Below, piece after piece: positions 52,901-61,155 of a stretch of 64,000 nucleotides of DNA. Position numbers and translations under genes: made by a program. Every line of letters begins with the position of its first letter. Position 1 is the first letter of the stretch. Source of the stretch: Mameliella sp. CS4. GTDB lineage: Bacteria > Pseudomonadota > Alphaproteobacteria > Rhodobacterales > Rhodobacteraceae. The DNA is taken from assembly GCF_019392335.1 (NCBI RefSeq), contig NZ_JAHXRQ010000001.1, forward strand, positions 639,262 through 703,261, read 5' to 3'. Below the pieces are notes generated by a model, which made no database searches, was not told where the DNA came from, and saw nothing but the letters and a program-made list of their open reading frames with translations.

Positions 52901-55339
52901 GGGGAAAACACCCTGACCCTGCCCGTGACCGAGGATTGGGGCGCCGGTGTCTATGTCACCGCGCAGGTGATCCGCCCGATGGACGTGACCGCAGGCCAGA
53001 ACCCGGCGCGCGCCCTGGGCCTGACCCATGCCAGCGTCGATCCCGGCGATGCCAAGCTGAAGGTCGGCTTCGACGCACCACAGGAAAGCGCCCCGCGCGG
53101 CCCACTGACCGCGAAGGTAAAGATCGACAACGTGGCGCCGGGTGACGCGGCCTATGTCACCGTCGCCGCCGTCGACCTGGGCATCCTGAACCTGACAGGC
53201 TTCGACACGCCGGACCCGGCGGGGCATTACTTTGGCCAGCGCCGCCTTGGGGTCGAAATCCGCGACATCTATGGCCGCCTGATCGACGGCATGAACGGCG
53301 CGATGGGCACCGTGCGCTCTGGCGGTGACGCGGCTGCGGGTATGCGCCTGCAAAGCCCGCCTCCGACAGAGGCCACCGTCGCCTTCTTCTCCGGCCAGTT
53401 GCCGGTGGGCGAGGATGGCAGCGTCGAGGTTTCCTTCGATATCCCCGATTTTAACGGCACCGTGCGGCTGATGGCCGTGGCCTGGTCGCCCAAGGGCGTC
53501 GGGTCGGCGGAAACCGACGTGCTGGTACGCGACCCGGTGGTGATCTCGGCCTCGCTGCCGCGCTTCCTGTCGCCGGGCGACGAAAGCCGGCTGCTTCTGG
53601 AACTGACCCACGCCAAGGGCGAGACCGGTGACATGCCGCTGACCGTCAGTGCCGATGGGCTGACGTTGGACACCGGCGCCCTGCCGGCCTCCGTGACGCT
53701 GGGCGAGGGCGAAAAGACCGCGCTGGTCATCCCGCTGACCGCCGGTGCCGTGAGCGATCACAAGATCCAGATCAGCGTGACCACGCCAGAGGGTCAGCGC
53801 CTGACCAAGGATCTGACCCTGGGCGTGCGCTCCAACGATCCGGATGTGGGCACCACCCGCCGGATCCAGCTGGCCGCCGGTCAGACGTTTACGCTGGATG
53901 ATCAGGTCTTTGCCAACCTGCGCCCCGCCGGTGCCTCGGCGATGGTTTCTGCCGGTCCGCTTGCGCGCTTCGACGTGCCCGGGCTGCTGGCCTCGCTGGA
54001 CCGCTACCCCTATGGCTGTACCGAACAGGTCACGTCCAAGGCGCTGCCGCTGCTCTACATGTCGGCGATTGCCGAGCCCCTGGGACTGGGGGACAAGGAT
54101 CGCATCGACCTGCGCATCGACCAATCCATCGCGCAGGTGCTGACCCGACAGGCATCCAACGGGGCCTTCGGGCTGTGGGGGGCATGGTCGGGGGATTTCT
54201 GGCTGGATGCCTATGTCACCGACTTCCTCAGCCGTGCAAAGGCGGCGGGCTATGAGGTGCCGCAGGTTGCCTGGCAGAATGCGCTCGACAATCTCAAGAA
54301 TCGCATCGCCTATGCGCCCGATTTCGACAAAGGGGGCGAGGACATCGCCTATGCCCTAATGGTCCTGGCGCGCGAGGGTGAGGCCGCGATGGGTGATCTG
54401 AGGTACTATGCCGACGAAAAGGCAGAGGATTTCGCCACGCCGCTGGCACAGGCACAACTGGGCGCCGCGCTGGCCAGCTACGGCGACCAGCCGCGCGCCG
54501 ATGCGATGTTCGGCCGTGCTGCAGCCCGCCTGCTGGCCACGCCTGTGTCCAAGGAACAGGGCTATCGTGCCGACTATGGCAGTTCGCTGCGCGACGCGGC
54601 AGGCCTGCTGACCCTGGCGGTCGAGGCGCGGTCGGACCGGTTTGACCGTAACGATGTGCTGCGGCGGATATCCTCGGTCGACCGTCCGCTGTCGACGCAG
54701 GAAAAGGCCTGGGCGCTGCTGGCCGCACACGCGATGGTGCAGGATCCGACCGTCTCGGGGCTTGCCCTGAACGGCGAACCGCTGTCCGGACCCTTCGTGC
54801 GCCGGATCGAGGCCGAGGGGCTGGAGCCGGTGGCCCTGACCAACACCTCGGACAAGCCGACCGACATCACGCTGACGACCCTGGGCAAGCCATTGGGCGC
54901 GACAGAGGCGACGGGCTATGGCTATGCGCTGACCCGCGAGTATTTCACGCTGGATGGCGAACCGGTGTCGGACATCCGCGCGGGTGATCGCATGGTGGCC
55001 GTGCTGACGATCAAACCCGCGGAAAAGACCGGCGCGCGGCTGATCCTCGACGATGCGCTGCCGGCGGGATTCGAGATCGACAATCCCAGCCTGCTGCAGT
55101 CCGGTGACATCCGCGCGCTCGACTGGCTGGAACTGGCCAGCGCCGAACATACAGAGTTCCGCGCCGACCGTTTCCTGGCCGCCATCAACCAGGAGTCGGA
55201 CAAGCCGCTGAAGCTGGCCTATATCCTGCGGGCGGTCTCTCCGGGCACCTTCCACCACCCGGCGGCGCTGGTCGAGGACATGTACCGGCCCGAGTATCGG
55301 GCGGTCACCGCCTCTGGCAGCGTGACGATCCTGCCATGA
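49913..55339 (+). CDS. Secreted bacterial alpha-2-macroglobulin with N-terminal PAN-like domain
   Basis: An 1808-residue periplasmic protease-trap protein. The signal peptide (LGLAAALFGLSSAQAQ) has no lipobox, unlike E. coli YfhM. Residues about 28-95 form a PAN/Apple-like module (ACQQACLDAEGCIAFTFN, ACFPKSE). MG-type beta domains follow, with DAFVATDRGVYRAGDEVNVT as MG2 and the bait region before the A2M core. The thioester motif YGCTEQ is intact with Cys near residue 1369, then helical toroid repeats. A trapped protease would be covalently bound. It overlaps the PF06475 gene by ATGA and pbpC follows, the known yfhM-pbpC partnership. ATG 49913 follows AAGGGAG. Confidence 0.93.
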   Translation: MRRFALGLAAALFGLSSAQAQEAMPDRRYVVTRDIDYVGKDLQKLFDTTLDACQQACLDAEGCIAFTFNSRTNACFPKSEVTDRSAYEGAVSGRVATTPPEVLARAETRRQDLDFLRDTDIDRARAEAMDLAVRHGGGQWTVQALLDAATKARDEGNLRDAIHWTGAALAQNDDPALWLQYGQWSTDYLREVQGADKRKYGRRAFLAAINAYLRTGDDAQRITALYDLARALEADKRGRLMIPALRLAESIGPRADVSALLDDAIGKYGFRVDDHVVEADSATPRICASFNEPLVRVGQDYAPYVKLPDPRLAVVQEDERICVTGVEHGSRYTITFRAGLPAKSGEELIRDVPITAYVSDRTPTLGFPGRAYVLPRTADAGIPIDTVNLDEVDLILRRVSDRNLVRAIQENYFGRPLGRYDEDYFARDVAEEIWSGTGVVENRLNADMMTRLPMGEVLGDLPAGIYALTAAVPDPKRGEGRRATQWFILSDIGLTTLQGTDGLTVFARDLGDASPMAGLEVSLLAEANRVLETVTTDADGVARFAPGLLRGKGGTAPALVMAKRGEEDLAFLSLTDPAFDLSDRGVAGRAPAGPLDAFVATDRGVYRAGDEVNVTALLRDAQAEAVNDVPLTAVLTRPDGVEYSRHISDGGDAGGHVFTLPLGPTVPRGTWRLAVYADPKGQALTSDTLLVEDFVPERIDFDLSLPEGPINPLSPPLLEVDARYLFGAPGADLDIEGELRLATGTRLDAFPGYRFGRHDDDTVTRIESFAADLTTDATGAAQLTLPMPDIDPKGRPMTATATLRLSEASGRPVERLISRSVAPPTPMIGIKPAAEEFAEGAEARFDVIAVGPDLQPQAMEVSWQVNRVRTRYQWYQNYGNWYWEPMTTRETVAKGTGTLGADPLKIAAEVDWGQYEVVVERADGTYLAASMGFSAGWYAPADAADAPDMLELSLDKPTYQPGESATLRMVPRYAGKAVVTVLADRVISMQAVDVAEGENTLTLPVTEDWGAGVYVTAQVIRPMDVTAGQNPARALGLTHASVDPGDAKLKVGFDAPQESAPRGPLTAKVKIDNVAPGDAAYVTVAAVDLGILNLTGFDTPDPAGHYFGQRRLGVEIRDIYGRLIDGMNGAMGTVRSGGDAAAGMRLQSPPPTEATVAFFSGQLPVGEDGSVEVSFDIPDFNGTVRLMAVAWSPKGVGSAETDVLVRDPVVISASLPRFLSPGDESRLLLELTHAKGETGDMPLTVSADGLTLDTGALPASVTLGEGEKTALVIPLTAGAVSDHKIQISVTTPEGQRLTKDLTLGVRSNDPDVGTTRRIQLAAGQTFTLDDQVFANLRPAGASAMVSAGPLARFDVPGLLASLDRYPYGCTEQVTSKALPLLYMSAIAEPLGLGDKDRIDLRIDQSIAQVLTRQASNGAFGLWGAWSGDFWLDAYVTDFLSRAKAAGYEVPQVAWQNALDNLKNRIAYAPDFDKGGEDIAYALMVLAREGEAAMGDLRYYADEKAEDFATPLAQAQLGAALASYGDQPRADAMFGRAAARLLATPVSKEQGYRADYGSSLRDAAGLLTLAVEARSDRFDRNDVLRRISSVDRPLSTQEKAWALLAAHAMVQDPTVSGLALNGEPLSGPFVRRIEAEGLEPVALTNTSDKPTDITLTTLGKPLGATEATGYGYALTREYFTLDGEPVSDIRAGDRMVAVLTIKPAEKTGARLILDDALPAGFEIDNPSLLQSGDIRALDWLELASAEHTEFRADRFLAAINQESDKPLKLAYILRAVSPGTFHHPAALVEDMYRPEYRAVTASGSVTILP

Positions 55340-55890
55340 ACGGAGAGACGGTTGCGACGATCCACTGGCGGGCGCTGGACCGCGACGGTGAAGACAAGTG
55401 CCGGCTGGCGCGGCTGGACCTGGGGTGGATGCTGGTGGGCCATGCGCGGTTCCGCGACGCCACCGGCTGGTCTGCATTGGATTATGTGATCCGCGTCGGC
55501 GCGGACTGGTGCACCACCAGTGCCGACATCACCGGCGACTACGGCGGCGAAGCCGTGGCACTGCGCCTTGCGCGGGGTGAGGACGGCTGGACCGTGAACG
55601 AGGAACCGCGCCCCGACCTGGCAGGGGCCGAGGACGTGGACATGGCCTTTACGCCTGCAACGAACCTGATGCCCTTGAACCGCGTGCCAGAGGTGGGGCG
55701 GCTGGAGACGACATCGGCCTGGCTGCGCTTTCCCGGCCCGCAGGTGACGCCGCTGACTCAGGCCTATACCCGTGAACGCGGCGGGCTGGTGCGCTACGAG
55801 GCGGAGGAAACCGGGTTCGAAACACATCTGTCGGTCGATACCCACGGCTTTGTCACGCGCTACCCGGGCCTCTGGGAGGCGGATGTGTGA
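55336..55890 (+). CDS. Putative glycolipid-binding protein (PF06475 family)
   Basis: A 184-residue protein without a signal peptide. The sequence fits the PF06475 glycolipid-binding family: GWMLVGHARFRDATGWSALD, the LRLARGEDGWTVN strand, DVDMAFTPATNLMPLNR, SAWLRFPGPQVTPLTQAYTR and the near-invariant ending GFVTRYPGLWEADV. It is embedded by 4-base overlaps between the macroglobulin and pbpC genes. Why a cytosolic-looking lipid-binding fold sits there is unknown; it might handle a lipid-linked precursor or signal. Confidence 0.85.
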   Translation: MNGETVATIHWRALDRDGEDKCRLARLDLGWMLVGHARFRDATGWSALDYVIRVGADWCTTSADITGDYGGEAVALRLARGEDGWTVNEEPRPDLAGAEDVDMAFTPATNLMPLNRVPEVGRLETTSAWLRFPGPQVTPLTQAYTRERGGLVRYEAEETGFETHLSVDTHGFVTRYPGLWEADV

Positions 55891-57908
55891 AACGGATCGT
55901 CGTTCTCGTCGTGCTGCTTTGGTCGGCGGCCTTCGCGCGCGACCGGTTCGACGATTTCATCGACGCCACGGAAATCCCGGTGCTGGTGCACGCGACCTCG
56001 CCCGAGGTCCGCGACCGCAACGGTCATCTCCTGCGGGCCTACACGATCGAAAACGGTCTCTGGCGGATGGATGTTTCTTCGGACCAGGTCGATCCTTTGT
56101 TCTTCGAGATGCTGATCGCCTACGAGGACAAGCGGTTCTACAGCCACCGCGGCGTTGACCTGCGCGCCACCATGCGCGCCGCCGGACAGGCGATCAGGAA
56201 TGGAGAGATCGTCTCGGGCGCCTCGACCCTGACCATGCAGGTGGCCCGCCTGCTGGAGGACGGCACCACGGGGCAATGGCGCGGTAAACTGCGGCAGATG
56301 CGGTTGGCGCTGGCGCTAGAACGACGCCTGGACAAGCAGGAAATCCTGGCCCTGTACCTGCGGCTTGCCCCCTATGGCGGCAACGTCGAGGGGCTGCGGG
56401 CCGCCTCTCTGATCTGGCTGGGCAAAGAACCGTCGCGGCTGACCCCCGCCGAGGCGGCGTTGCTGGTGTCATTGCCGCAAGCGCCCGAAAGCCGCCGACC
56501 CGACCGTTACCCCGAGGCGGCGCGTATCGCCCGCAATCGCGTGTTGCAGCGCATGGCCGGTGCCGGTGTGATCCCGATGGAGGCGGCGGAATCCGACCGT
56601 CTGGATCCGGCGCCTCTTGGCCGGCAGCCGATGCCGAAACTGGCGCCGCATATGTCCGACCGGGCGGTGGCGATGGGGCCGGGGCGCCACGATCTGACCC
56701 TGGACCGCGACCTGCAGGCCAGCCTCGAGGATCTTGCGCGCCGCTACATGCGCGGACGGGGAGAAAAGCTGTCGGTCGCGCTGGTTCTGGCGGATCACCG
56801 CAGCGGCGAAATTCTCGCCTCGGTCGGGTCCAAGGACTACACCGACATGGTGGCGCAGGGGTTTGTCGACATGACCACTGCGCAGCGGTCGCCCGGTTCG
56901 ACGCTGAAGCCGCTGGTTTACGGGCTGGCCTTTGACCGCGGGTTGGCGCATCCCGAAACGCTCATTCTGGATGCGCCGGTCCAGTTCGGCACCTACGCGC
57001 CGCAGAATTTCGACGGCAAGTACCGGGGCGAACTGCCGGTGCGCCGGGCATTGCAACTGTCGTTGAACATCCCCGTGGTGCGCCTGACAGAGGCGCTGGG
57101 CCCCGCGCATCTGATGGCGGCGCTGGAACGGGCAATGGTCGATCCGGGTGTTCAGGGCGGGGCGCCCGGGTTGGCGCTGGCCCTTGGCGGCGTAGGCCTG
57201 ACGCTGGAGGAAATGGTTCAGCTTTATGCGGCGCTGGCGCGTGGCGGCGAGGCGATCCCGCTGCGCTGGCATGCCGGGAGCGACCCGGCCACGGCGCCGT
57301 CGCAACGCGTCCTCAGCCGCACCAGCGCCTGGCAGGTCGGCAATATCCTCGCCGACCTGTTGCCGCCGCCCTCCGCAGGGCCGCCGGGGCGCGTGGCCTA
57401 CAAGACGGGCACGTCCTACGGGCATCGCGATGCCTGGGCGCTGGGCTGGACCGGGCGGCATGTGGCGGGCGTCTGGATCGGACGGCCAGACGGCACGCCG
57501 GTGCCCGGTGCCTTTGGCGGCGACCTGGCAGCGCCGCTCTTGTTCGAAGCGCTGGGCCGTGTCGAAAGCCGGTTCGAACCGCTGCCGCCACCGCCACCGG
57601 AAACACTGTTGGTCAGCCGCGCGCAATTGCCCGAGACGCTGCAGAGGTTCGGCCCGCGCGACACGGTGGCCGCGCTGAAACTGACCTTTCCGCCCGAGGG
57701 CGCGCGGCTGGCTGCCACGGGACTGGGCGTGCCGATCAAACTGCGCGGCGGGGTGCCACCCTATACATTGCTGGCCGATGGTGCCGTTCTGGCGACCGGC
57801 CTCCAGCGGCCCGAGTTCTTTGCTCCGCTCGCGGGGCCGGGGTTTACGACCCTGTCGGTGATCGACGCCAAGGGGGCCGCGGGGCGGGTGTCGATCGAGT
57901 TGCGATAG
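55887..57908 (+). CDS. pbpC: Penicillin-binding protein 1C
   Basis: A 673-residue bifunctional peptidoglycan synthase anchored by an N-terminal helix. Glycosyltransferase (about 55-235): EDKRFYSHRGVDLRA and GASTLTMQVARLL. Transpeptidase (about 290-560): SxxK in SPGSTLKPLVYG, SxN in SLNIPVV, KTG in YKTGTSYGHRDAWALGW. The C-terminal BiPBP_C domain is present (about 580-673). The start is GTG 55887, overlapping the previous stop as GTGA. Together with the macroglobulin it is thought to repair the wall after attack. Confidence 0.94.
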   Translation: MKRIVVLVVLLWSAAFARDRFDDFIDATEIPVLVHATSPEVRDRNGHLLRAYTIENGLWRMDVSSDQVDPLFFEMLIAYEDKRFYSHRGVDLRATMRAAGQAIRNGEIVSGASTLTMQVARLLEDGTTGQWRGKLRQMRLALALERRLDKQEILALYLRLAPYGGNVEGLRAASLIWLGKEPSRLTPAEAALLVSLPQAPESRRPDRYPEAARIARNRVLQRMAGAGVIPMEAAESDRLDPAPLGRQPMPKLAPHMSDRAVAMGPGRHDLTLDRDLQASLEDLARRYMRGRGEKLSVALVLADHRSGEILASVGSKDYTDMVAQGFVDMTTAQRSPGSTLKPLVYGLAFDRGLAHPETLILDAPVQFGTYAPQNFDGKYRGELPVRRALQLSLNIPVVRLTEALGPAHLMAALERAMVDPGVQGGAPGLALALGGVGLTLEEMVQLYAALARGGEAIPLRWHAGSDPATAPSQRVLSRTSAWQVGNILADLLPPPSAGPPGRVAYKTGTSYGHRDAWALGWTGRHVAGVWIGRPDGTPVPGAFGGDLAAPLLFEALGRVESRFEPLPPPPPETLLVSRAQLPETLQRFGPRDTVAALKLTFPPEGARLAATGLGVPIKLRGGVPPYTLLADGAVLATGLQRPEFFAPLAGPGFTTLSVIDAKGAAGRVSIELR

Positions 57909-57918
57909 GGGCGGTTTC

Positions 57919-57958
57919 GCCGCGCGATGCGCGGCGACCGGCGCGGGCTGCGCCCGCG
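57919..57958 (+). repeat. Two GC hairpins after pbpC
   Basis: CGCCGCGC-GAT-GCGCGGCG (57919-57937) and GCGGGC-TGC-GCCCGC (57944-57958) stand back to back before the hairpin of family B copy 4. Three successive stems could block readthrough or exonucleases. Confidence 0.6.
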
Positions 57959-57963
57959 TATCG

Positions 57964-58021
57964 GGGGCTCTGCCCCCCGCCTGCGGCGTCCCCCGGAGGT
58001 ATTTTTCTGCCCAAAGAAACA
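57964..58021 (+). repeat. Intergenic repeat, family B copy 4
   Basis: GGGGGCTCTGCCCCC hairpin (57964-57978), then TCCCCCGGAGGTATTTTT and CCCAAAGAAAC. Same orientation as the other three copies. It separates pbpC from the first ClpP-like gene. Confidence 0.8.
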
Positions 58022-58165
58022 GGGGGCTGTGCAGGATGTGCCAACCTGCGCATCGGTGTGATTCGGCGAAGCCTTGCCACCTGATTCGCACCGGCAATTC
58101 CCCGCGCACAAAATGGCATTGACGTGCTAGAATCACTCAAAAGGTCCGAGCAGACGGAGCATAAC

Positions 58166-59578
58166 ATGGCACAGGTGCTGTGGCGGCTGACATTGGCCGC
58201 CCTCCTCCCACTCTTCGCAGGCATGGCGCAGGCGGCGCAGATCACTCTGTCAGAGGGGCAGGAGATGGGCTGTCAATTGCGCATAGACGGCGCAATCACC
58301 GAGGGGGACGCCGAGGCGTTGCGCGACATCCTGGCAGAGCTGCCCTTGCCCGAAGGCACCAGCCCGGTGGGCCAGCGGATCTGCCTGGACAGCCCGGGTG
58401 GATCGCTGATCGAGGTTGTGCGCATGGCGGATATCGTCAAGGCGCGTTTCATGGGCACCGCCATCGCCGAGGGGGCCACCTGCGAGAGCACCTGCGCGCT
58501 GCTGTTCCTGTCCGGGCGCTTTTCGCACCCGGAATCGGATGGCAATTCCATTCCGGACCGGGTGCTGCATCCGCGCGGAACATTGGGCTTTCACGCCCCG
58601 GCGCTGGTAAAGGAAGACCGCAGCTATACCCGGGACGAGGTCAACCGGGCCTATGCCCGGGCCCTGGGCAGCATGGGTGAGGTGTTGCGCGTCACCTCGG
58701 AAATCCCCGAGTCGCTGTTCCTGACGATCCTGAACACGCCGGCCAGCGACATGAGCTATGTCGAGACCGTCGAACAGGCTGCGCGCTGGCAGATCGAGGT
58801 GGCGCCGGTTTCCCTGACGGCCTCGGATATCGACTCCTCGCTGAGGTTTGCCTGCCTGAATGCCGATGGCGGCATGCTGGATGAGCGGGCCTCGGACAGT
58901 TACCTGTATGGTTCTGCCAACCTGCCTTTCACCTTTGGCAACCTGGGGCCGGACCGGGCGCAGGTGACGTCGCGCGGCGGATTCCGGGCCGAGGATTCGG
59001 CCAATTGCGAGATGACCTTGCGGGCCGATGGCGATCCGCTGGACCGGATCGGCTACCTGGTGATGGACGGCGCGGGCGCCAACGAGATTTCGCGGCGCGA
59101 GGTCTATCCCTACATGTTCCACGATCCCCGCCTGCCGCTGTCGGCACTGCCGGTGGTGCGCAGCCCGGCCGAAACCGGCGAGCAGATCTTTTTCGCCGCG
59201 ATCCAGGCGGCGGCGCGCGAGGAGCTGTCGGAGGTCGAGATCCGGTCCTGCTGGTTGCTGAGTCCCGAGGCGCGGATCGTCAACGTCAATGACTACGTCA
59301 ACCTGCGCGGCGGTCCGGGGTTCGAGGCCGGGGTGCTGCGGCAGGTCCCCTTGGGCGAACGGGTGCGCGTGATCGCCACCCAGGACCTGCGCACACCCGA
59401 AGGCGGCGACAGGGCGCGCAGCTGCATGAAGGCCTGCAACGAGCTGGCGCTGGACAATGGCGATGCGGACCTGCGCACCCGCGTGAATCGCTGCATCGAG
59501 GGCAATGTCTTCTGGTACGAGATCCGTGACGGATCGGGCACGGCAGGATACGTCAGCCGCAAGTTCCTGGCGGATTGA
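58166..59578 (+). CDS. Exported ClpP-fold/SH3 protein, paralogue 1
   Basis: A 470-residue protein with signal peptide (LAALLPLFAGMAQAA). Residues about 30-150 resemble periplasmic ClpP/crotonase-fold proteins of the COG3904 type: CLDSPGGSLIEVVRMAD, a putative nucleophile Ser108 in CESTCALLFLSG and His143 in LGFHAP. A long unassigned middle follows, and a C-terminal SH3-type domain begins IVNVNDYVNLRGGPGFEAG, with a conserved three-Cys insert (CMKAC, NRC) before GYVSRKFLAD. The next gene is a full-length paralogue. ATG 58166 has GGAG six bases upstream. Likely a periplasmic protease or scaffold; activity unproven. Confidence 0.75.
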   Translation: MAQVLWRLTLAALLPLFAGMAQAAQITLSEGQEMGCQLRIDGAITEGDAEALRDILAELPLPEGTSPVGQRICLDSPGGSLIEVVRMADIVKARFMGTAIAEGATCESTCALLFLSGRFSHPESDGNSIPDRVLHPRGTLGFHAPALVKEDRSYTRDEVNRAYARALGSMGEVLRVTSEIPESLFLTILNTPASDMSYVETVEQAARWQIEVAPVSLTASDIDSSLRFACLNADGGMLDERASDSYLYGSANLPFTFGNLGPDRAQVTSRGGFRAEDSANCEMTLRADGDPLDRIGYLVMDGAGANEISRREVYPYMFHDPRLPLSALPVVRSPAETGEQIFFAAIQAAAREELSEVEIRSCWLLSPEARIVNVNDYVNLRGGPGFEAGVLRQVPLGERVRVIATQDLRTPEGGDRARSCMKACNELALDNGDADLRTRVNRCIEGNVFWYEIRDGSGTAGYVSRKFLAD

Positions 59579-59676
59579 GCGGTTCGCTGGCCGGAACGGC
59601 GCAGGGCATTCCCCGCTTCGTCCGGCGCCGGCGCCATGCTAACCTTTCGGCTGTATTTCGCAGTACGAGAGCCGAT

Positions 59677-61095
59677 ATGACCAGCCCGCTTCGCATCCTC
59701 CTTGCAGCCTTCTGTCTGTATACCTTTGCCGGGTTTCAGCCGGCCTTGGCGGCGACGATCACCCGCGGCGAAGACCAGGTCATGGGGTGTCGCATCTCCA
59801 TCAAAGGCCAGATCGAAGAGGGGGATGCCGACGCCCTGCGCGCGCTGCTGGACGAGATCGGCTATACCACCGACTACACGCCGGTCGGGCGCCGCATCTG
59901 CCTGGAGTCTCCCGGCGGACGGCTGCGCGAGGCGCTGGCGATGGCTGACCTGATCGGGGAGCGTGCCTATGGCACCGCCGTCCCCGAGGGCGCTGCCTGC
60001 GAAAGCGCCTGCGCGGTCATTTTCCTGGCAGGGCGTTACCGTCATCCCGAGGCGGGTGGCGCCCACAGCAACGACAGGCTGCTGCATCCCCGGGGCAAGC
60101 TTGGCTTTCATGCGCCCTCTCTGCTGCTGGGGGATCGCGCCTATACGCGGGACGAGGTCGATACCGCCTATGCCATCGCGCTGGATAGCATGGCGGGCGT
60201 GCTGCGGCACCGCGCCGACATGGGGACCGCGATCCCGGATTCGCTTTTTCTGGCGCTGCTGGGCACGCCGCCGTTCGAGATGACCTATGTCGAGACGGTC
60301 GGCCAGGCCGCCCAGTGGGAGGTCGCCGTGGCGCCGGTCGCCTTTCCCGGAGGCAATGCGCAGCAGGCGCTTTCGAACCTGTGCTGGCACGTCGATTCAG
60401 GGCTGATCGATTACCCGCTTCAGGCAGAGCCGGGGCCGCTCGATTTCACCTACGAGGAAATCGAGGACACATCGGTATATGCCCTCAGCAACCGCACGTT
60501 CCGCTACGAGGGCTCTGCCCGATGCGAATTGCGCATCTTCGGCGATTATGGCCCGGTCCGCTATATGGGCGGGGCCTCTTATACCGGTGGTGCGACCGAT
60601 CAGGACATCAGCGGGCAGGCCTTTCCCTATATGCTGTACCCGTCAGACACACCGATCGCGGACCTGCCGGTCTGGACCGAGGGGGATACCACCCATGTCC
60701 GGGCCTTCTTCCGCGCGGTGCAGGATCCCGGCTCGGCCGGTGGCGCTGTCGGCGGGTTCAACAACTGCCGCTTGGCCAGCACCTCGGCGCGGGTCATCAA
60801 CGTCAATGACTTCGTCAACCTGCGCGCCGCGCCCGGCCTGCGCGCCCCCATCGTGGGCCAGTTGCGGCTGGCGGAGCGGGTGCAGGTGCCTGACACCGGT
60901 CGCCTTTTACCCCTGCGTGACAGTGAACGCGGACAGGAGTGCCTGAATTTCTGCCGCGCGCTGACCGAATACCCGTCGTCAGAGGATGTCCGGCGCCGGG
61001 CCGAAGGTTGCATCGCCGAGAATATGCTATGGTACCAGGTCGTCGCGCCGGACGGGAATACGGGGTTCGTCAGCCGGCATTTCCTGGCCGAGTGA
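59677..61095 (+). CDS. Exported ClpP-fold/SH3 protein, paralogue 2
   Basis: A 472-residue paralogue of the preceding gene, aligned end to end. The signal peptide ends near GFQPALAA; CLESPGGRLREALAMAD, Ser110 in CESACAVIFLAG and His145 in LGFHAP repeat the putative catalytic layout; the C-terminal SH3-like part is VINVNDFVNLRAAPGLRAP with CLNFC and EGC cysteines and ends GFVSRHFLAE. The middle regions have diverged much more than the ends. It begins 98 bp after paralogue 1. ATG 59677 has only a weak ribosome site. Confidence 0.75.
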   Translation: MTSPLRILLAAFCLYTFAGFQPALAATITRGEDQVMGCRISIKGQIEEGDADALRALLDEIGYTTDYTPVGRRICLESPGGRLREALAMADLIGERAYGTAVPEGAACESACAVIFLAGRYRHPEAGGAHSNDRLLHPRGKLGFHAPSLLLGDRAYTRDEVDTAYAIALDSMAGVLRHRADMGTAIPDSLFLALLGTPPFEMTYVETVGQAAQWEVAVAPVAFPGGNAQQALSNLCWHVDSGLIDYPLQAEPGPLDFTYEEIEDTSVYALSNRTFRYEGSARCELRIFGDYGPVRYMGGASYTGGATDQDISGQAFPYMLYPSDTPIADLPVWTEGDTTHVRAFFRAVQDPGSAGGAVGGFNNCRLASTSARVINVNDFVNLRAAPGLRAPIVGQLRLAERVQVPDTGRLLPLRDSERGQECLNFCRALTEYPSSEDVRRRAEGCIAENMLWYQVVAPDGNTGFVSRHFLAE

Positions 61096-61155
61096 CCGGC
61101 GGATAACCTGACTTGCGGTGCCCGGTCCGGCGGGCTTCCCTGAGGCAGAGGCGAC

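Noticed and set aside
50186..54124. A 1312-codon open frame on the minus strand inside the macroglobulin gene
   Set aside because: Composition of a codon-bias shadow, no recognisable domain, fully opposite a gene with intact signal peptide and thioester motif.
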